Assembly: GCA_002369515.1 (NCBI GenBank) | Contig: DFFM01000041.1 | Coordinates: 5,901 to 69,900 of the forward strand | Reading direction: 5' to 3' | DNA: 64,000 bases | Source of the DNA: Prevotella sp. UBA3776 | GTDB lineage: Bacteria; Bacteroidota; Bacteroidia; Bacteroidales; Bacteroidaceae | Part shown: piece by piece, positions 50,538 to 58,554 of the stretch | Layout of the letters: the number at the start of each line of letters is the position of its first letter | How positions within the stretch are numbered: position 1 is the first letter of the stretch | Translations under genes and position numbers: made by a program | Notes under the pieces: model-generated | Seen by the model: only the letters and a program-made list of their open reading frames with translations | What the model was told of the DNA's origin: nothing | Database searches by the model: none

Positions 50538-51896
50538 ATGTCACAAAAAGAACGAGCGAACTTCGGAAGCAAACTGGGCATTATCCTGGCCACGGCGGGT
50601 TCGGCGGTAGGACTGGGCAACGTGTGGCGTTTCCCCTACATGACGGGCCAGAACGGCGGAGGCACCTTCATCCTGATTTACATTTTGTGCGTGTTGCTGC
50701 TGGGCATTCCCTGCATGGTGAGCGAATTCATCATTGGCCGCCATGCTCAGGCCAATACGGCGCGCGCCTACGGCAAGTTGGGCGGCCGAGGCTGGGCCTT
50801 GGTCGGCGGACTGGGTGTGCTCACCGGTTTCCTGATTACGGGTTACTACGCAGTGGTTTCGGGTTGGTGCCTGCAATATCTTTACGCTTCGTTGGCGGGC
50901 CAGCTGAAGGGCGACCCGGCCTATGTGGCTCATTATTTCCAGAATTTTTCGCAAGACCCGCTGCTGCCCGTGTTCTGGACGGTGGTGATTTTGGGCATAA
51001 CCTGCTTCGTCATCGTGCGTGGTGTGGAGAAAGGCATTGAGCGCGCCTCAAAAATGCTCATGCCCACACTGTTCATTCTGCTGCTCGTCATTGTGGTGGC
51101 CTCGTGCCTGCTGCCGGGTGGCGGCCAGGGCATCGCTTTCCTGCTGAAACCCGACTTGTCGGCCCTCGACAAGGATGTGTTCCTTGGCGCTCTGGGGCAG
51201 TCGTTCTATTCGCTCAGCATCGCCATGGGCTGCATCTGCACTTATGCCTCCTACTTCAGCCGCGACACCAACCTTGGCAAGTCGGCCGTCCAGATAGCCG
51301 TCATCGACAGTGTGGTGGCCGTACTGGCAGGCCTGATGATTTTTCCCGCCGCCTTTTCGGTGGGCGTCAATCCTGACAGTGGCCCGTCGCTCATTTTCAT
51401 CACCCTGCCCAATGTGTTCCAGCAGGCATTCGTTGGCATGCCCGTGGTGGGCTATGTCATTTCCTTGCTCTTCTACGGACTCTTGGCCCTGGCCGCACTC
51501 ACGTCGCTCATCTCGCTGCACGAAGTGAGCACGGCGTTCTGCCACGAAGAGTTCCACCTGTCGCGCCGCACGGCAGCCATAGCCGTGACCGTGACCTGTG
51601 CAGTCATTGGCACATTCTGCTCGCTTTCGTTGGGCCGATTTGACGGGCTGCAGCTGTTCGGCAAGTCGCTGTTCGATGTGTTCGACTTCGTCACTGGCCA
51701 AATCATGCTTCCCGTGGGTGGCTTCCTCACCAGTCTTTTCGTGGGGTGGTACATTCCCCGCAAGGTGGTTCATGGCGAGTTCACCAACAACGGCACACTC
51801 AGTGGTCGTCTGTTCGGGCTGTTTCTGTTCAGTATCCGCTTCATCTGTCCATTGGGCATCCTCCTCATCTTCCTCCACCAGTTTGGAATCATTTAA
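50538..51896 (+). CDS. Neurotransmitter:sodium symporter family transporter (copy 1)
   Basis: 452 aa from MSQKERANFGSKLG. LeuT-fold Na+-coupled symporter: the TM1 unwound region ATAGSAVGLGNVWRFPYMTGQNGG (in parts, residues 16-38) binds substrate and sodium. FITGYYAVVSGWCLQYL, QSFYSLSIAMGCICTYASYF and GVNPDSGPSLIFITLP follow. About 11-12 helices. Substrate, probably an amino acid, is not determined. An almost identical type of transporter starts 11 bp downstream, so the pair arose by duplication and is cotranscribed. Confidence 0.93.
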   Translation: MSQKERANFGSKLGIILATAGSAVGLGNVWRFPYMTGQNGGGTFILIYILCVLLLGIPCMVSEFIIGRHAQANTARAYGKLGGRGWALVGGLGVLTGFLITGYYAVVSGWCLQYLYASLAGQLKGDPAYVAHYFQNFSQDPLLPVFWTVVILGITCFVIVRGVEKGIERASKMLMPTLFILLLVIVVASCLLPGGGQGIAFLLKPDLSALDKDVFLGALGQSFYSLSIAMGCICTYASYFSRDTNLGKSAVQIAVIDSVVAVLAGLMIFPAAFSVGVNPDSGPSLIFITLPNVFQQAFVGMPVVGYVISLLFYGLLALAALTSLISLHEVSTAFCHEEFHLSRRTAAIAVTVTCAVIGTFCSLSLGRFDGLQLFGKSLFDVFDFVTGQIMLPVGGFLTSLFVGWYIPRKVVHGEFTNNGTLSGRLFGLFLFSIRFICPLGILLIFLHQFGII

Positions 51897-51907
51897 GGTC
51901 CATCATC

Positions 51908-53260
51908 ATGGCTCGTAGCAAGTTTGGCAGTCTTTTAGGCATTGTTTTGGCCACCGCAGGCTCTGCGGTGGGGTTGGGCAACGTGTGGCGTTTCCCCTAC
52001 ATGACAGGACACAACGGTGGAGCTGCCTTCATTGTCTTCTATTTCGTTTGCGTGTTGTTGTTGGGGCTGCCGGGCATGATTAGCGAATTCATCGTTGGCC
52101 GTCACGGTGGCGCCAATGCGGCCCGTGCCTACGACCAACTGTCTCGCGGCAAGCCGTGGCGGCTGGTGGGCTATTTGGGCATACTCACTTCCACCATCAT
52201 TCTGGGCTTCTATGCCGTGGTGGCCGGATGGTGCCTGCAATATTTGTTCGCTTCGCTCATGGGGAGCCTCAATGGCGATTCCAGTTACGTAGCCCGCTAC
52301 TTTGCCGACTTCTCCGCCCATCCGCTGAAACCGTGCCTCTGGGCCGTGGCCTTCGTCCTGATCACCCATCTGGTCATTGTGCGTGGTGTGCAAAATGGCA
52401 TCGAGCGCGCCTCAAAGCTGCTCATGCCCACGCTGTTGGTGCTCTTGGTAATTATCGTCGTCGCCTCGTGCATGCTGCCTGGTGCCATGCGTGGAGTGGA
52501 GTTTCTGCTGAAGCCCGACTTCTCGAAACTCAGCGGCAGTGTTCTGCTCGAAGCCCTGGGCCAGGCTTTCTTCTCGCTCAGTCTGGGTACGGCCTGCCTC
52601 TGCACCTACGCCTCCTATTTCGACCACAACGTCAACTTGGGTCGCTCGGCCCTGCAGATTGCCCTCGTCGATACGCTCATTGCCATACTGGCAGGCTTGA
52701 TGATCTTCCCCGCCGCTTTCTCTGTGGGCATCACCCCCGACGCCGGCCCGTCACTCATCTTCATCACCCTGCCCAACGTCTTCCGCGAGGCGTTTGCAAC
52801 CATGCCTGCTGTCGGCTACGTCATTTCCGTCATGTTCTATGCACTGCTGGTGTTTGCCGCGCTGACCAGCACCATCTCGATGCACGAAATCGGCACGGCC
52901 TTTTTCCACGAAGAGCTCCGTCAGCCGCGTCGTCGCGCCGCATGGGTTCTGACGGTAGCCTGCAGTGTGATAGCCGTCGGCTGCTCGCTGTCGATGGGAG
53001 CCTGTCCCGGGTTGAAGCTCCTTGGAGTCAACCTGCTCGACTTCTGCGACAAGCTGACAGCCCAATATCTCTTGCCACTGGGCTCGTTGCTCACCTGCCT
53101 GTTTGTCGGTTGGTATGTGCCGCGCGTCACCGTTCATGGCGAGTTCACCAACAACGGTGCCCTCAGGGGCCGATTCTTTGGTCTTTATCTCTTTGCCGTG
53201 CGATTCCTCTGCCCCCTCTGCATAGCACTGATTTTCCTCCATCAAATGGGGGTGATTTAA
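51908..53260 (+). CDS. Neurotransmitter:sodium symporter family transporter (copy 2)
   Basis: 450 aa from MARSKFGSLLG (ATG 51908). Aligns along its whole length with the preceding gene, for example AGSAVGLGNVWRFPYMTGHN, GFYAVVAGWCLQYLFASLMG, SLSLGTACLCTYASYF and GITPDAGPSLIFITLPNVF. Differences are scattered, including around the substrate region (IAMG versus LGTA), which fits different substrates after an old duplication. No separate promoter is visible in the 11-bp gap. Confidence 0.92.
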   Translation: MARSKFGSLLGIVLATAGSAVGLGNVWRFPYMTGHNGGAAFIVFYFVCVLLLGLPGMISEFIVGRHGGANAARAYDQLSRGKPWRLVGYLGILTSTIILGFYAVVAGWCLQYLFASLMGSLNGDSSYVARYFADFSAHPLKPCLWAVAFVLITHLVIVRGVQNGIERASKLLMPTLLVLLVIIVVASCMLPGAMRGVEFLLKPDFSKLSGSVLLEALGQAFFSLSLGTACLCTYASYFDHNVNLGRSALQIALVDTLIAILAGLMIFPAAFSVGITPDAGPSLIFITLPNVFREAFATMPAVGYVISVMFYALLVFAALTSTISMHEIGTAFFHEELRQPRRRAAWVLTVACSVIAVGCSLSMGACPGLKLLGVNLLDFCDKLTAQYLLPLGSLLTCLFVGWYVPRVTVHGEFTNNGALRGRFFGLYLFAVRFLCPLCIALIFLHQMGVI

Positions 53261-53333
53261 AGGGGTGGGGATAAGAAAAAAAGTATTCTGATTGTCTAAC
53301 CGCCTGATTGTCTTACTGCCTAACCGTCGAGCC

Positions 53334-54251
53334 ATGAACTTCAAGGAACTGTTCTACTTTCCACGATCCGACCGAAAGGTGTTGCTGGCTCTCTTGCTGA
53401 TTGCCACCATTGCGCTGGCCTGTTTCTACTTCATCGGAGGACGCTACAAAGAAACCACCCTCACGGCAGCCGACTCGGCTGCCGTTCGTAACTGGCAGGG
53501 CGCACCCCGACACGCCTACAGGCAGCGCTACCGCCACAACCGACGAAAATGGTACTACAACGAGTCTGCCGAACGGCACACCGAACTATTCCCATTCGAC
53601 CCCAATACCGCCGACAGCAGCCAGCTGCTGCGTCTCGGGTTGCAATCCTGGCAGGTAAGGAATATATATAAGTATCGCAACGCCGGGGGCATCTACCGCA
53701 AACCACAGGACTTTGCCCGCCTCTACGGCCTTACCGTAGGGCAGTATCGTCGGCTCGAACCCTACATTCATATAGGAAAAGACTTTATGGATGCGGCCAC
53801 GCTCTACGACTACGAACCCGCCGGCGAGCGTGATACCGTCAGGTCGCCCATCAAGATTGAACCCACCGAGCGCGTCGTGCTGAACGATGCCGACACCAAC
53901 CGACTCAAGAAAGTTCCGGGCATAGGATCGCACTTCGCCAGGAAAATTGTGCAATACCGCGAGCGGTTGGGAGGTTTCTACAGCGTCAACCAACTGCTCG
54001 AAATCGACGATTTCCCCGAGTCGGCGCTCAGTTTCTTCATCATTCCCGACGACCAGCTGCGCAAAATCAACCTCAACCGGCTCACGCTCGACCAGTTGCG
54101 TCGCCATCCCTACATCAACTTCTTCCAGGCAAAGGCCATCACCGACTACCGGCGGCTCAAAGGACCTCTGCACAGCCTGCACGACCTGCGCCTGCTGAAA
54201 GACTTTCCGCCAGAAGCCATCAGACGGCTCCAACCCTACGTCGAGTTCTAG
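53334..54251 (+). CDS. Membrane-anchored helix-hairpin-helix protein (ComEA-like)
   Basis: 305 aa from MNFKELFYF (ATG 53334). One transmembrane helix (about 16-35, VLLALLLIATIALACFYFIGG), a basic Tyr/Arg-rich linker, then successive helix-hairpin-helix motifs: FDPNTADSSQLLRLGLQSWQV (near 87), VLNDADTNRLKKVPGIGSHFARKIVQYRERLGG (near 183) and KINLNRLTLDQLRRHPYINFFQAKAI (near 243). HhH units bind DNA backbone without sequence preference; ComEA relatives draw DNA in during competence. Whether this organism is competent is not shown. Preceded by 73 bp without a clear promoter. Confidence 0.85.
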   Translation: MNFKELFYFPRSDRKVLLALLLIATIALACFYFIGGRYKETTLTAADSAAVRNWQGAPRHAYRQRYRHNRRKWYYNESAERHTELFPFDPNTADSSQLLRLGLQSWQVRNIYKYRNAGGIYRKPQDFARLYGLTVGQYRRLEPYIHIGKDFMDAATLYDYEPAGERDTVRSPIKIEPTERVVLNDADTNRLKKVPGIGSHFARKIVQYRERLGGFYSVNQLLEIDDFPESALSFFIIPDDQLRKINLNRLTLDQLRRHPYINFFQAKAITDYRRLKGPLHSLHDLRLLKDFPPEAIRRLQPYVEF

Positions 54252-54296
54252 TCCGTTGCCCGGCCGGCATGGCATTGTTCCGCCGGGCGGTGGCAG

Positions 54297-54334
54297 AAAA
54301 AAAGAGAAGTGGCTGAAAAACTCAGCCACTTCTC
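54297..54334 (-). terminator. Terminator of tRNA-Pro
   Basis: Perfect 13-bp stem (54304-54316 with 54322-54334), loop of 5, and on the minus strand seven T (54303-54297). It lies 23 bp after the tRNA and may also limit read-through from the HhH gene. Confidence 0.85.
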
Positions 54335-54356
54335 CGTCTTGCTCTTGGTCTTTAGG

Positions 54357-54429
54357 TCGGGATGAGGCGACTCGAACGCCCGACCCCTACGTCCCGAACG
54401 TAGTGCGCTACCAACTGCGCTACATCCCG
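54357..54429 (-). tRNA. tRNA-Pro (CGG)
   Basis: 73 nt. Acceptor CGGGATG/CATCCCG with discriminator A, D-arm GCGC...GCGC, anticodon stem CTACG/CGTAG around TTCGGGA (anticodon CGG), and T-arm GGGCG TTCGAGT CGCCT. 3' CCA is not encoded (ACCT follows). TATCTTTG at 54460-54453 (minus strand) serves as a -7 box. Confidence 0.95.
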
Positions 54430-54510
54430 ATTGCTTTTCTTGAAAAGCGGTGCAAAGATAGTGCATTTTTCGCAATTACTAGCATGTTTTGGGAGAAAAA
54501 TCGAAAAAAA

Positions 54511-54542
54511 TTTGCTTTGTTCGCAAAAAAGCCGTAACTTTG
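54511..54542 (+). promoter_or_regulatory. Promoter of tRNA-Phe
   Basis: TTTG at 54511-54514, 20-bp spacer, TAACTTTG at 54535-54542: full consensus. The tRNA starts 70 bp further. Confidence 0.75.
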
Positions 54543-54612
54543 CACCCGCTCTGAACGAAATGACTAGGGCGTTGGTGTCCTTTTCGATGGTTCGGGGCGT
54601 ATGATCATAGTT

Positions 54613-54685
54613 GGTGCCTTAGCTCAGTTGGTAGAGCATCGGACTGAAAATCCGTGTGTCCCCGGTTCGATTCCTGGAGGTACCA
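54613..54685 (+). tRNA. tRNA-Phe (GAA)
   Basis: 73 nt. Acceptor GGTGCCT/AGGTACC, D-arm GCTC...GAGC, anticodon stem CGGA/TCCG around CTGAAAA (anticodon GAA), T-arm CCCGG TTCGATT CCTGG (one mismatch), discriminator A. Full CCA not encoded. Confidence 0.96.
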
Positions 54686-54698
54686 CAGAAGATTGCAA

Positions 54699-54739
54699 GA
54701 ATCCGTTTTCCCGTTGGGGGAGACGGATTTCTTTTTTTT
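54699..54739 (+). terminator. Terminator of tRNA-Phe
   Basis: Stem AATCCGT (54700-54706) with ACGGATT (54723-54729), an inner extension by TCCC/GGGA, and TTTTTTTT at 54732-54739. Confidence 0.75.
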
Positions 54740-54780
54740 GTCCCCCGCCGTGCCAAAATTGTCGTCATGAGCCGTCACCA

Positions 54781-54942
54781 TTTTTTCTGGAAAATATGAA
54801 CCTGTCTTCCGACGATAATTTTGTATCTCTCGGCATGCTGAAAATATCTCCCGACGACAGGATGAAATTATCTAGAGAATTTGAACGCATTGTCGGGAGA
54901 TATTTTTTATCGCCGGTAAATATTGTTTTATTTCCCGACGCC
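54781..54942 (+). repeat. ~21-bp phased repeat array, copy with symmetric dyad
   Basis: Unit starts: 54781, 54803, 54824, 54845, 54869, 54890 (steps 22, 21, 21, 24, 21). Units are TTTTTTCTGGAAAA.., TGTCTTCCGACGATAATTTT, TATCTCTCGGCATGC.., TATCTCCCGACGACAGG.., TATCTAGAGAATTTG.., then inverted GTCGGGAGA. TCTCCCGAC (54847-54855) and GTCGGGAGA (54892-54900) are exactly symmetric around TCTAGA (54871-54876). A further TTTCCCGACG is at 54931-54940. No credible gene lies between tRNA-Phe and efp; short frames here merely read the repeats. Confidence 0.8.
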
Positions 54943-54988
54943 ACATTCGTAGTCTCAAGGCCTTTTGGTTTCTTCAGCTGAAAAGCAT

Positions 54989-55115
54989 ACGCTACGCGTC
55001 TTTCAAAAACAAATAAAAACAAAAACGGACAAGGAAAAACAGGTTTTTATTTGTAAAGCACCTTGTTTTGTTGGTTTTTCTTTGTTTTTATTGGTTTTTG
55101 AAAGACGCGTAGCGT
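54989..55115. repeat. 127-nt hairpin with perfect 22-bp arms
   Basis: Arms 54989-55010 and 55094-55115 are perfect reverse complements (start ACGCTACGCGTC). Just inside, AATAAAAACAAA-like sequence continues the pairing imperfectly for about 15 bp more. It sits between the two 21-bp arrays. It could be a small MITE-like insertion or a long structured RNA; no coding capacity. Confidence 0.8.
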
Positions 55116-55181
55116 TATCATTCCCAAGGATTCCAGCGTAAAGCACGACAACAGAAAAACAAACTCATGACTACAGAAAAT

Positions 55182-55346
55182 TATCTCCCGACGATAGGAT
55201 GAAATTATCTAGAAAATTTGAGCGTATCTCCCGACGATAATTTTATGTCTCTCGGCACTCGGCAATTATCCCTCGGCAAGTTGGAAGTGTTTCCTAGCGT
55301 ACGGCAATTGTCTCCCGGCATGCTGGATTTGTCCCTCGGCATGTTT
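55182..55346 (+). repeat. ~21-bp phased repeat array, eight units
   Basis: Unit starts 55182, 55206, 55225, 55246, 55267, 55288, 55309, 55330: after the first two (24 and 19 bp) five consecutive steps are exactly 21 bp. Consensus T[AG]TCTCTCGGCA with a variable 8-10 bp tail. The first two units (TATCTCCCGACGATAGG.., TATCTAGAAAATTTG..) repeat the order seen at 54845 and 54869. Confidence 0.85.
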
Positions 55347-55374
55347 AACCAACGTGCTGGGCGCAAACAAAAAA

Positions 55375-55402
55375 ACGGGCAACCCTGTTCGGGGTTGCCC
55401 GT
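55375..55402 (-). terminator. Terminator of efp
   Basis: Perfect 11-bp stem (55375-55385 with 55392-55402), 6-nt loop, followed on the minus strand by a run of T. It lies 43 bp after the efp stop. Confidence 0.85.
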
Positions 55403-55445
55403 AATGAGATTTTTGTCTATGATGAAGTAATGTCTTTGCCTTTGA

Positions 55446-56012
55446 TTACTCCTTCACGCGGTTCAGGTAAGAGCCGTCGCGTGTGTCCACCTGGATGAGG
55501 TCGCCCTCGTTGATGAAGAGGGGCACACGGATTTCCACGCCAGTCTCCAGTGTTGCGGGCTTGGTGGCGTTGGTTGCGGTGTCGCCTTTGAGTCCGGGCT
55601 CCGAGTGGGTAACGCGCAGATTGGTCTTCACGGGCATTTCGGCGTAGAGCACGGTGCCGTCGGTGGTGTCGCTCACCACTTCCACGATGTCGCTCTCTTT
55701 CATGTACTCATGGCCGATGACGAGGTCGTTGGCAATGGGAATCTGCTCGAAGGTCTCCTGGTTCATGAAGATGCGTCCCGTAGCGTCCTCGTAGAGGTAC
55801 TGGTAGGGGCGTCGCTCGATGACGACATCTTCGAGTTTCTCGCCGATGTTGTATCTGCGCTCCAGTACGCGGCCGTCCGACACGTTCTTCACTTTGATGT
55901 TCATGATGGTGTTGCCCTTGCCCGGCTTGCGGTGCTGGAAATCGATGCAAACCCAAATGCCGCCGTCCATGCGGATGGCTGTTCCTTTCTTAATGTCTTG
56001 TGAATTAATCAT
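55446..56012 (-). CDS. efp: Elongation factor P
   Basis: Relieves ribosome stalling at polyproline. 188 aa from MINSQDIKKG (ATG 56012); the frame is open 36 codons upstream but that covers the promoter. KOW-like domain I holds the modification loop HRKPGKGNT with its Lys near residue 33. Domains II and III follow, ending ETGVEIRVPLFINEGDLIQVDTRDGSYLNRVKE, the EF-P signature region. No lysine-modifying enzyme (EpmA, EarP or YmfI type) is in the window. It is divergent from rpmH. Confidence 0.96.
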   Translation of the reverse strand: MINSQDIKKGTAIRMDGGIWVCIDFQHRKPGKGNTIMNIKVKNVSDGRVLERRYNIGEKLEDVVIERRPYQYLYEDATGRIFMNQETFEQIPIANDLVIGHEYMKESDIVEVVSDTTDGTVLYAEMPVKTNLRVTHSEPGLKGDTATNATKPATLETGVEIRVPLFINEGDLIQVDTRDGSYLNRVKE

Positions 56013-56066
56013 CTTTTCTTGTGTTATTTTGGATAAATTTATCTCTGTTTGTCGCAAATTCGGGTG

Positions 56067-56074
56067 CAAAGTTA
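56067..56074 (-). promoter_or_regulatory. -7 box of the efp promoter
   Basis: Minus strand TAACTTTG, 54 bp before the efp ATG; no clear -33. Confidence 0.55.
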
Positions 56075-56125
56075 CTGAAAATCTAGAAAAAATCATAAAA
56101 AGATTGGGTAAAATTTGCATATTTC

Positions 56126-56156
56126 TTTGCTAATTCGAAAAATATGAGTAATTTTG
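56126..56156 (+). promoter_or_regulatory. Promoter of rpmH
   Basis: TTTG at 56126-56129, 19-bp spacer, TAATTTTG at 56149-56156, a full match. ATG at 56202. Confidence 0.75.
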
Positions 56157-56201
56157 CAGCCCAAAAGTGTGAAAATAATAACATAAAACAATTATAGAGC
56201 A

Positions 56202-56357
56202 ATGAAAAGAACATTCCAGCCCCACAATCGCCGCCGCGTGAACAAGCATGGTTTCCGCGAGCGCATGGCAACAAAGAATGGCCGTCGCGTTTTGGCTTCA
56301 CGCCGCGCCAAGGGTCGTAAAAAACTGACTGTATCTGACGAGAACCACGGAAAGTAA
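56202..56357 (+). CDS. rpmH: 50S ribosomal protein L34
   Basis: 51 aa: [20 protein letters not shown], then [21 protein letters not shown] and a short C-terminal extension TVSDENHGK. The conserved L34 core (KRTFQP, HGFR.RM, GR.VL..RR.KGR..L) is complete. In many bacteria rpmH sits with dnaA and rnpA at the origin; here it is next to efp, as is usual in Bacteroidales, and carries its own promoter and terminator. Confidence 0.97.
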   Translation: MKRTFQPHNRRRVNKHGFRERMATKNGRRVLASRRAKGRKKLTVSDENHGK

Positions 56358-56385
56358 TCCGCCTCTTGTCATGAATAATGAAGGA

Positions 56386-56432
56386 AAACAGAAAGAAGTA
56401 AAGCTTCATCTTTGCTTCTTTCTGTTTTTTTT
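56386..56432 (+). terminator. Terminator of rpmH
   Basis: An 18-bp stem (56386-56403 with 56410-56427, near perfect) followed by TTTTTTTT. Confidence 0.85.
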
Positions 56433-56497
56433 ATTTGCATTTGTCGGCTTCCGAAACCACTTTCGCTGGGAAAAGCATAAGAAAAACTTGTTTTCCT

Positions 56498-56528
56498 TTT
56501 GCTTTTCGCTCGCTAATTCGTACCTTTG
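56498..56528 (+). promoter_or_regulatory. Promoter of the PASTA-rluD operon
   Basis: TTTG at 56498-56501, 19-bp spacer, TACCTTTG at 56521-56528. The ATG at 56621 leaves a leader of about 85 nt. Confidence 0.7.
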
Positions 56529-56620
56529 CACTGTCCTCACGGCCCATTGTCGCCAGACCGTAGGTTTGCAGCCATTCTGGGGGCTGGCCAGAGGTGGTGA
56601 AACTCAAAATCGTAGGCTTA

Positions 56621-57430
56621 ATGAAATCGGCAGAGTTTATAAAGAAGATATTCAGTCTGAGTCTGTGGGCCAATCTGTTGGCCATGGCTTTGGTGGTGGT
56701 GCTCTTGTGCCTGGGGGTGAAGTTCGGCATCGACCTCTACACGCACCATGGTGAGAAAATCGTCGTTCCCGACGTGAAGCACAAGTCGTTCAGCGATGCC
56801 AAGCATATTCTCGGCGATCGCGACCTTGAGATTGTCGTCAGCGACACGGGCTACGTCAAGACCCTTCCGCCCGACTGCATTCTTGAGCAGTCGCCCGAGC
56901 CGGGCGCGGTGGTGAAGTCGGGGCGGATCATCTACGTCATCATCAATTCGCCCAGCACGCCACGCCTCACCATCCCCGACGTCATCGACAACAGCTCGTT
57001 GCGCGAGGCTCGCGCCAAGCTCATTGCCATGGGCTTCAAGGTCATCGACCCCGAGTATGTGCCGGGCGAGCGCGACTGGGTCTATGGCATAAAGGTTCGC
57101 GGCCGCAATGTGGTGACGGGCGACCGTGTGTCGATTGAAGACCCGCTCATTCTGCAAGTGGGCGACGGCAAGCGCGATATGATGGACTCGGTGAGCTACA
57201 TAGACCCTGTCTATCCCGAATTCGAGGAAGAGGACGAGTTCGAGGAGGTGCTCGAACTGGAAACCAACCACGAGGGCAACCAGCCCGCACAGGAGGCGCC
57301 GGCTGCGACGACACAACCCGCGCAGCCTGCGCAGCCCGCACAATCCGCGCAATCTGCCGCGCCCAAACCTGCCGCCCCCGCCGCGCAGCAGCCCACTCAA
57401 CCCGCCAACACCACGCCAAAACAGGAGTAA
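56621..57430 (+). CDS. Membrane-anchored PASTA domain protein
   Basis: 269 aa from MKSAEFIKKIF (ATG 56621). One transmembrane helix (about 11-38, SLWANLLAMALVVVLLCLGVKFG), then two to three PASTA repeats: VPDVKHKSFSDAKHIL with DCILEQSPEPGAVVKSGRIIYVIINS, and IPDVIDNSSLREARAKLIAMGFKV. The C-terminal 60 residues are Ala/Pro/Gln/Glu-rich, low complexity. PASTA domains bind uncrosslinked muropeptides or lipid II; there is no kinase or transpeptidase attached here. It is 6 bp before the rluD-type gene. A sensor or scaffold role near peptidoglycan is inferred. Confidence 0.88.
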   Translation: MKSAEFIKKIFSLSLWANLLAMALVVVLLCLGVKFGIDLYTHHGEKIVVPDVKHKSFSDAKHILGDRDLEIVVSDTGYVKTLPPDCILEQSPEPGAVVKSGRIIYVIINSPSTPRLTIPDVIDNSSLREARAKLIAMGFKVIDPEYVPGERDWVYGIKVRGRNVVTGDRVSIEDPLILQVGDGKRDMMDSVSYIDPVYPEFEEEDEFEEVLELETNHEGNQPAQEAPAATTQPAQPAQPAQSAQSAAPKPAAPAAQQPTQPANTTPKQE

Positions 57431-57436
57431 CGCCAC

Positions 57437-58498
57437 ATGATGACCAACGAACAGATGGAAGCCATGCTCGAAGACGACGAGCAGCAGCTCTACGAGCACT
57501 TCCGCATGGAAGTGGATAAAGGGCAGGAGCCTCTGCGCATCGACAAGTTCCTCTTCGAGCATATGCAGCACTCCAGCCGCAACCGCATTCAGAAAGCGGC
57601 CGATGCCGGATTCGTGCATGTGAACGAGCGCCCCGTGAAGAGTAATTATAAGGTTCGCGCGGGCGATGTCATCACGCTGATGCTCGACCGGCCCCACTAC
57701 GACACCACCATTCAGCCCGAAGACATTCCGCTCGACGTGGTCTATGAGGACAGCGAGCTGATGGTGGTCAACAAAGCCGCTGGCATGGTGGTTCATCCCG
57801 GTTGCGGCAACTTCAGCGGCACACTGGTCAATGCCGTCGCCTGGCATCTGCGCAACCTGCCCACATACGACCCCAACGACCCTGAGGTGGGACTCGTCCA
57901 CCGCATCGACAAAGACACCAGCGGACTCATCGTGGTGGCCAAGACCCCCGAAGCCAAGTCGCGCCTCGGTGTGCAGTTCTTCAACAAAACCAGCCGCCGC
58001 ACCTATCTGGCCCTTGTCTGGGGCAATTTCACCGACGACCAGGGGCGCATCGAAGGCAACATCGGGCGCGACCCCAAGGACCGCCTGCGCATGGCCGTCT
58101 TTCCGCCCGACTCCGAGGTGGGCAAACCCGCCGTCACCCACTATCGTGTGGTGGAGCGCTTCGGCTACACCACGCTGGTGGAATGCCGCTTGGAGACCGG
58201 ACGCACCCATCAGATACGCGCCCACATGCGCCACATAGGCCATCCGCTCTTCTGCGACGAGCGCTACGGCGGCACCGAGATTCTGCGCGGCGAGCGCAGC
58301 AGCACCTACAAGGCGTTCATCAACAACTGCTTCAAACTGTGTCCGCGTCAGGCGCTGCATGCCCAGACACTCGGGTTCGACCATCCCAAGACCCACAAGC
58401 CGATGGACTTCACCTCGCCGTTGCCGCCCGACATGGCTGCACTCATGGAAAAGTGGCGCGGATTCATCCGCGGATTCCAGGGCGACATCAAGGAGTAG
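57437..58498 (+). CDS. rluD: RluA-family 23S rRNA pseudouridine synthase (RluD type)
   Basis: 353 aa. N-terminal S4 RNA-binding domain (RIDKFLFEHMQHSSRNRIQKAADAGFVHVNERP, in parts from 34) and the catalytic domain with HRIDKDTSG (155-163, nucleophile Asp158), RTYLALVWG and LETGRTHQIRAHMRHIGHPLFCDERYG. It converts uridines of helix 69 of 23S rRNA to pseudouridine if it is truly RluD; other RluA paralogs would look similar. Follows the PASTA gene by 6 bp and precedes ddl by 56 bp. Confidence 0.88.
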   Translation: MMTNEQMEAMLEDDEQQLYEHFRMEVDKGQEPLRIDKFLFEHMQHSSRNRIQKAADAGFVHVNERPVKSNYKVRAGDVITLMLDRPHYDTTIQPEDIPLDVVYEDSELMVVNKAAGMVVHPGCGNFSGTLVNAVAWHLRNLPTYDPNDPEVGLVHRIDKDTSGLIVVAKTPEAKSRLGVQFFNKTSRRTYLALVWGNFTDDQGRIEGNIGRDPKDRLRMAVFPPDSEVGKPAVTHYRVVERFGYTTLVECRLETGRTHQIRAHMRHIGHPLFCDERYGGTEILRGERSSTYKAFINNCFKLCPRQALHAQTLGFDHPKTHKPMDFTSPLPPDMAALMEKWRGFIRGFQGDIKE

Positions 58499-58554
58499 GC
58501 CACCAGGGGGGCCGGCTCCCACCAGCTACCGACAAAAAAACATCAACCAAAAAT

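Noticed and set aside
54601..54981. 126-codon frame starting before tRNA-Phe
   Set aside because: It reads through the tRNA, its terminator and the 21-bp array; the repeat explains the open frame.
55182..55346. CRISPR array
   Set aside because: Units are too short and too degenerate, with no alternation of conserved repeats and unique 30-bp spacers, and no cas genes.
55218..55430. 70-codon frame over the second 21-bp array
   Set aside because: TTG start inside a repeat unit; openness follows from the 21-bp (7-codon) periodicity; continues into the efp terminator.
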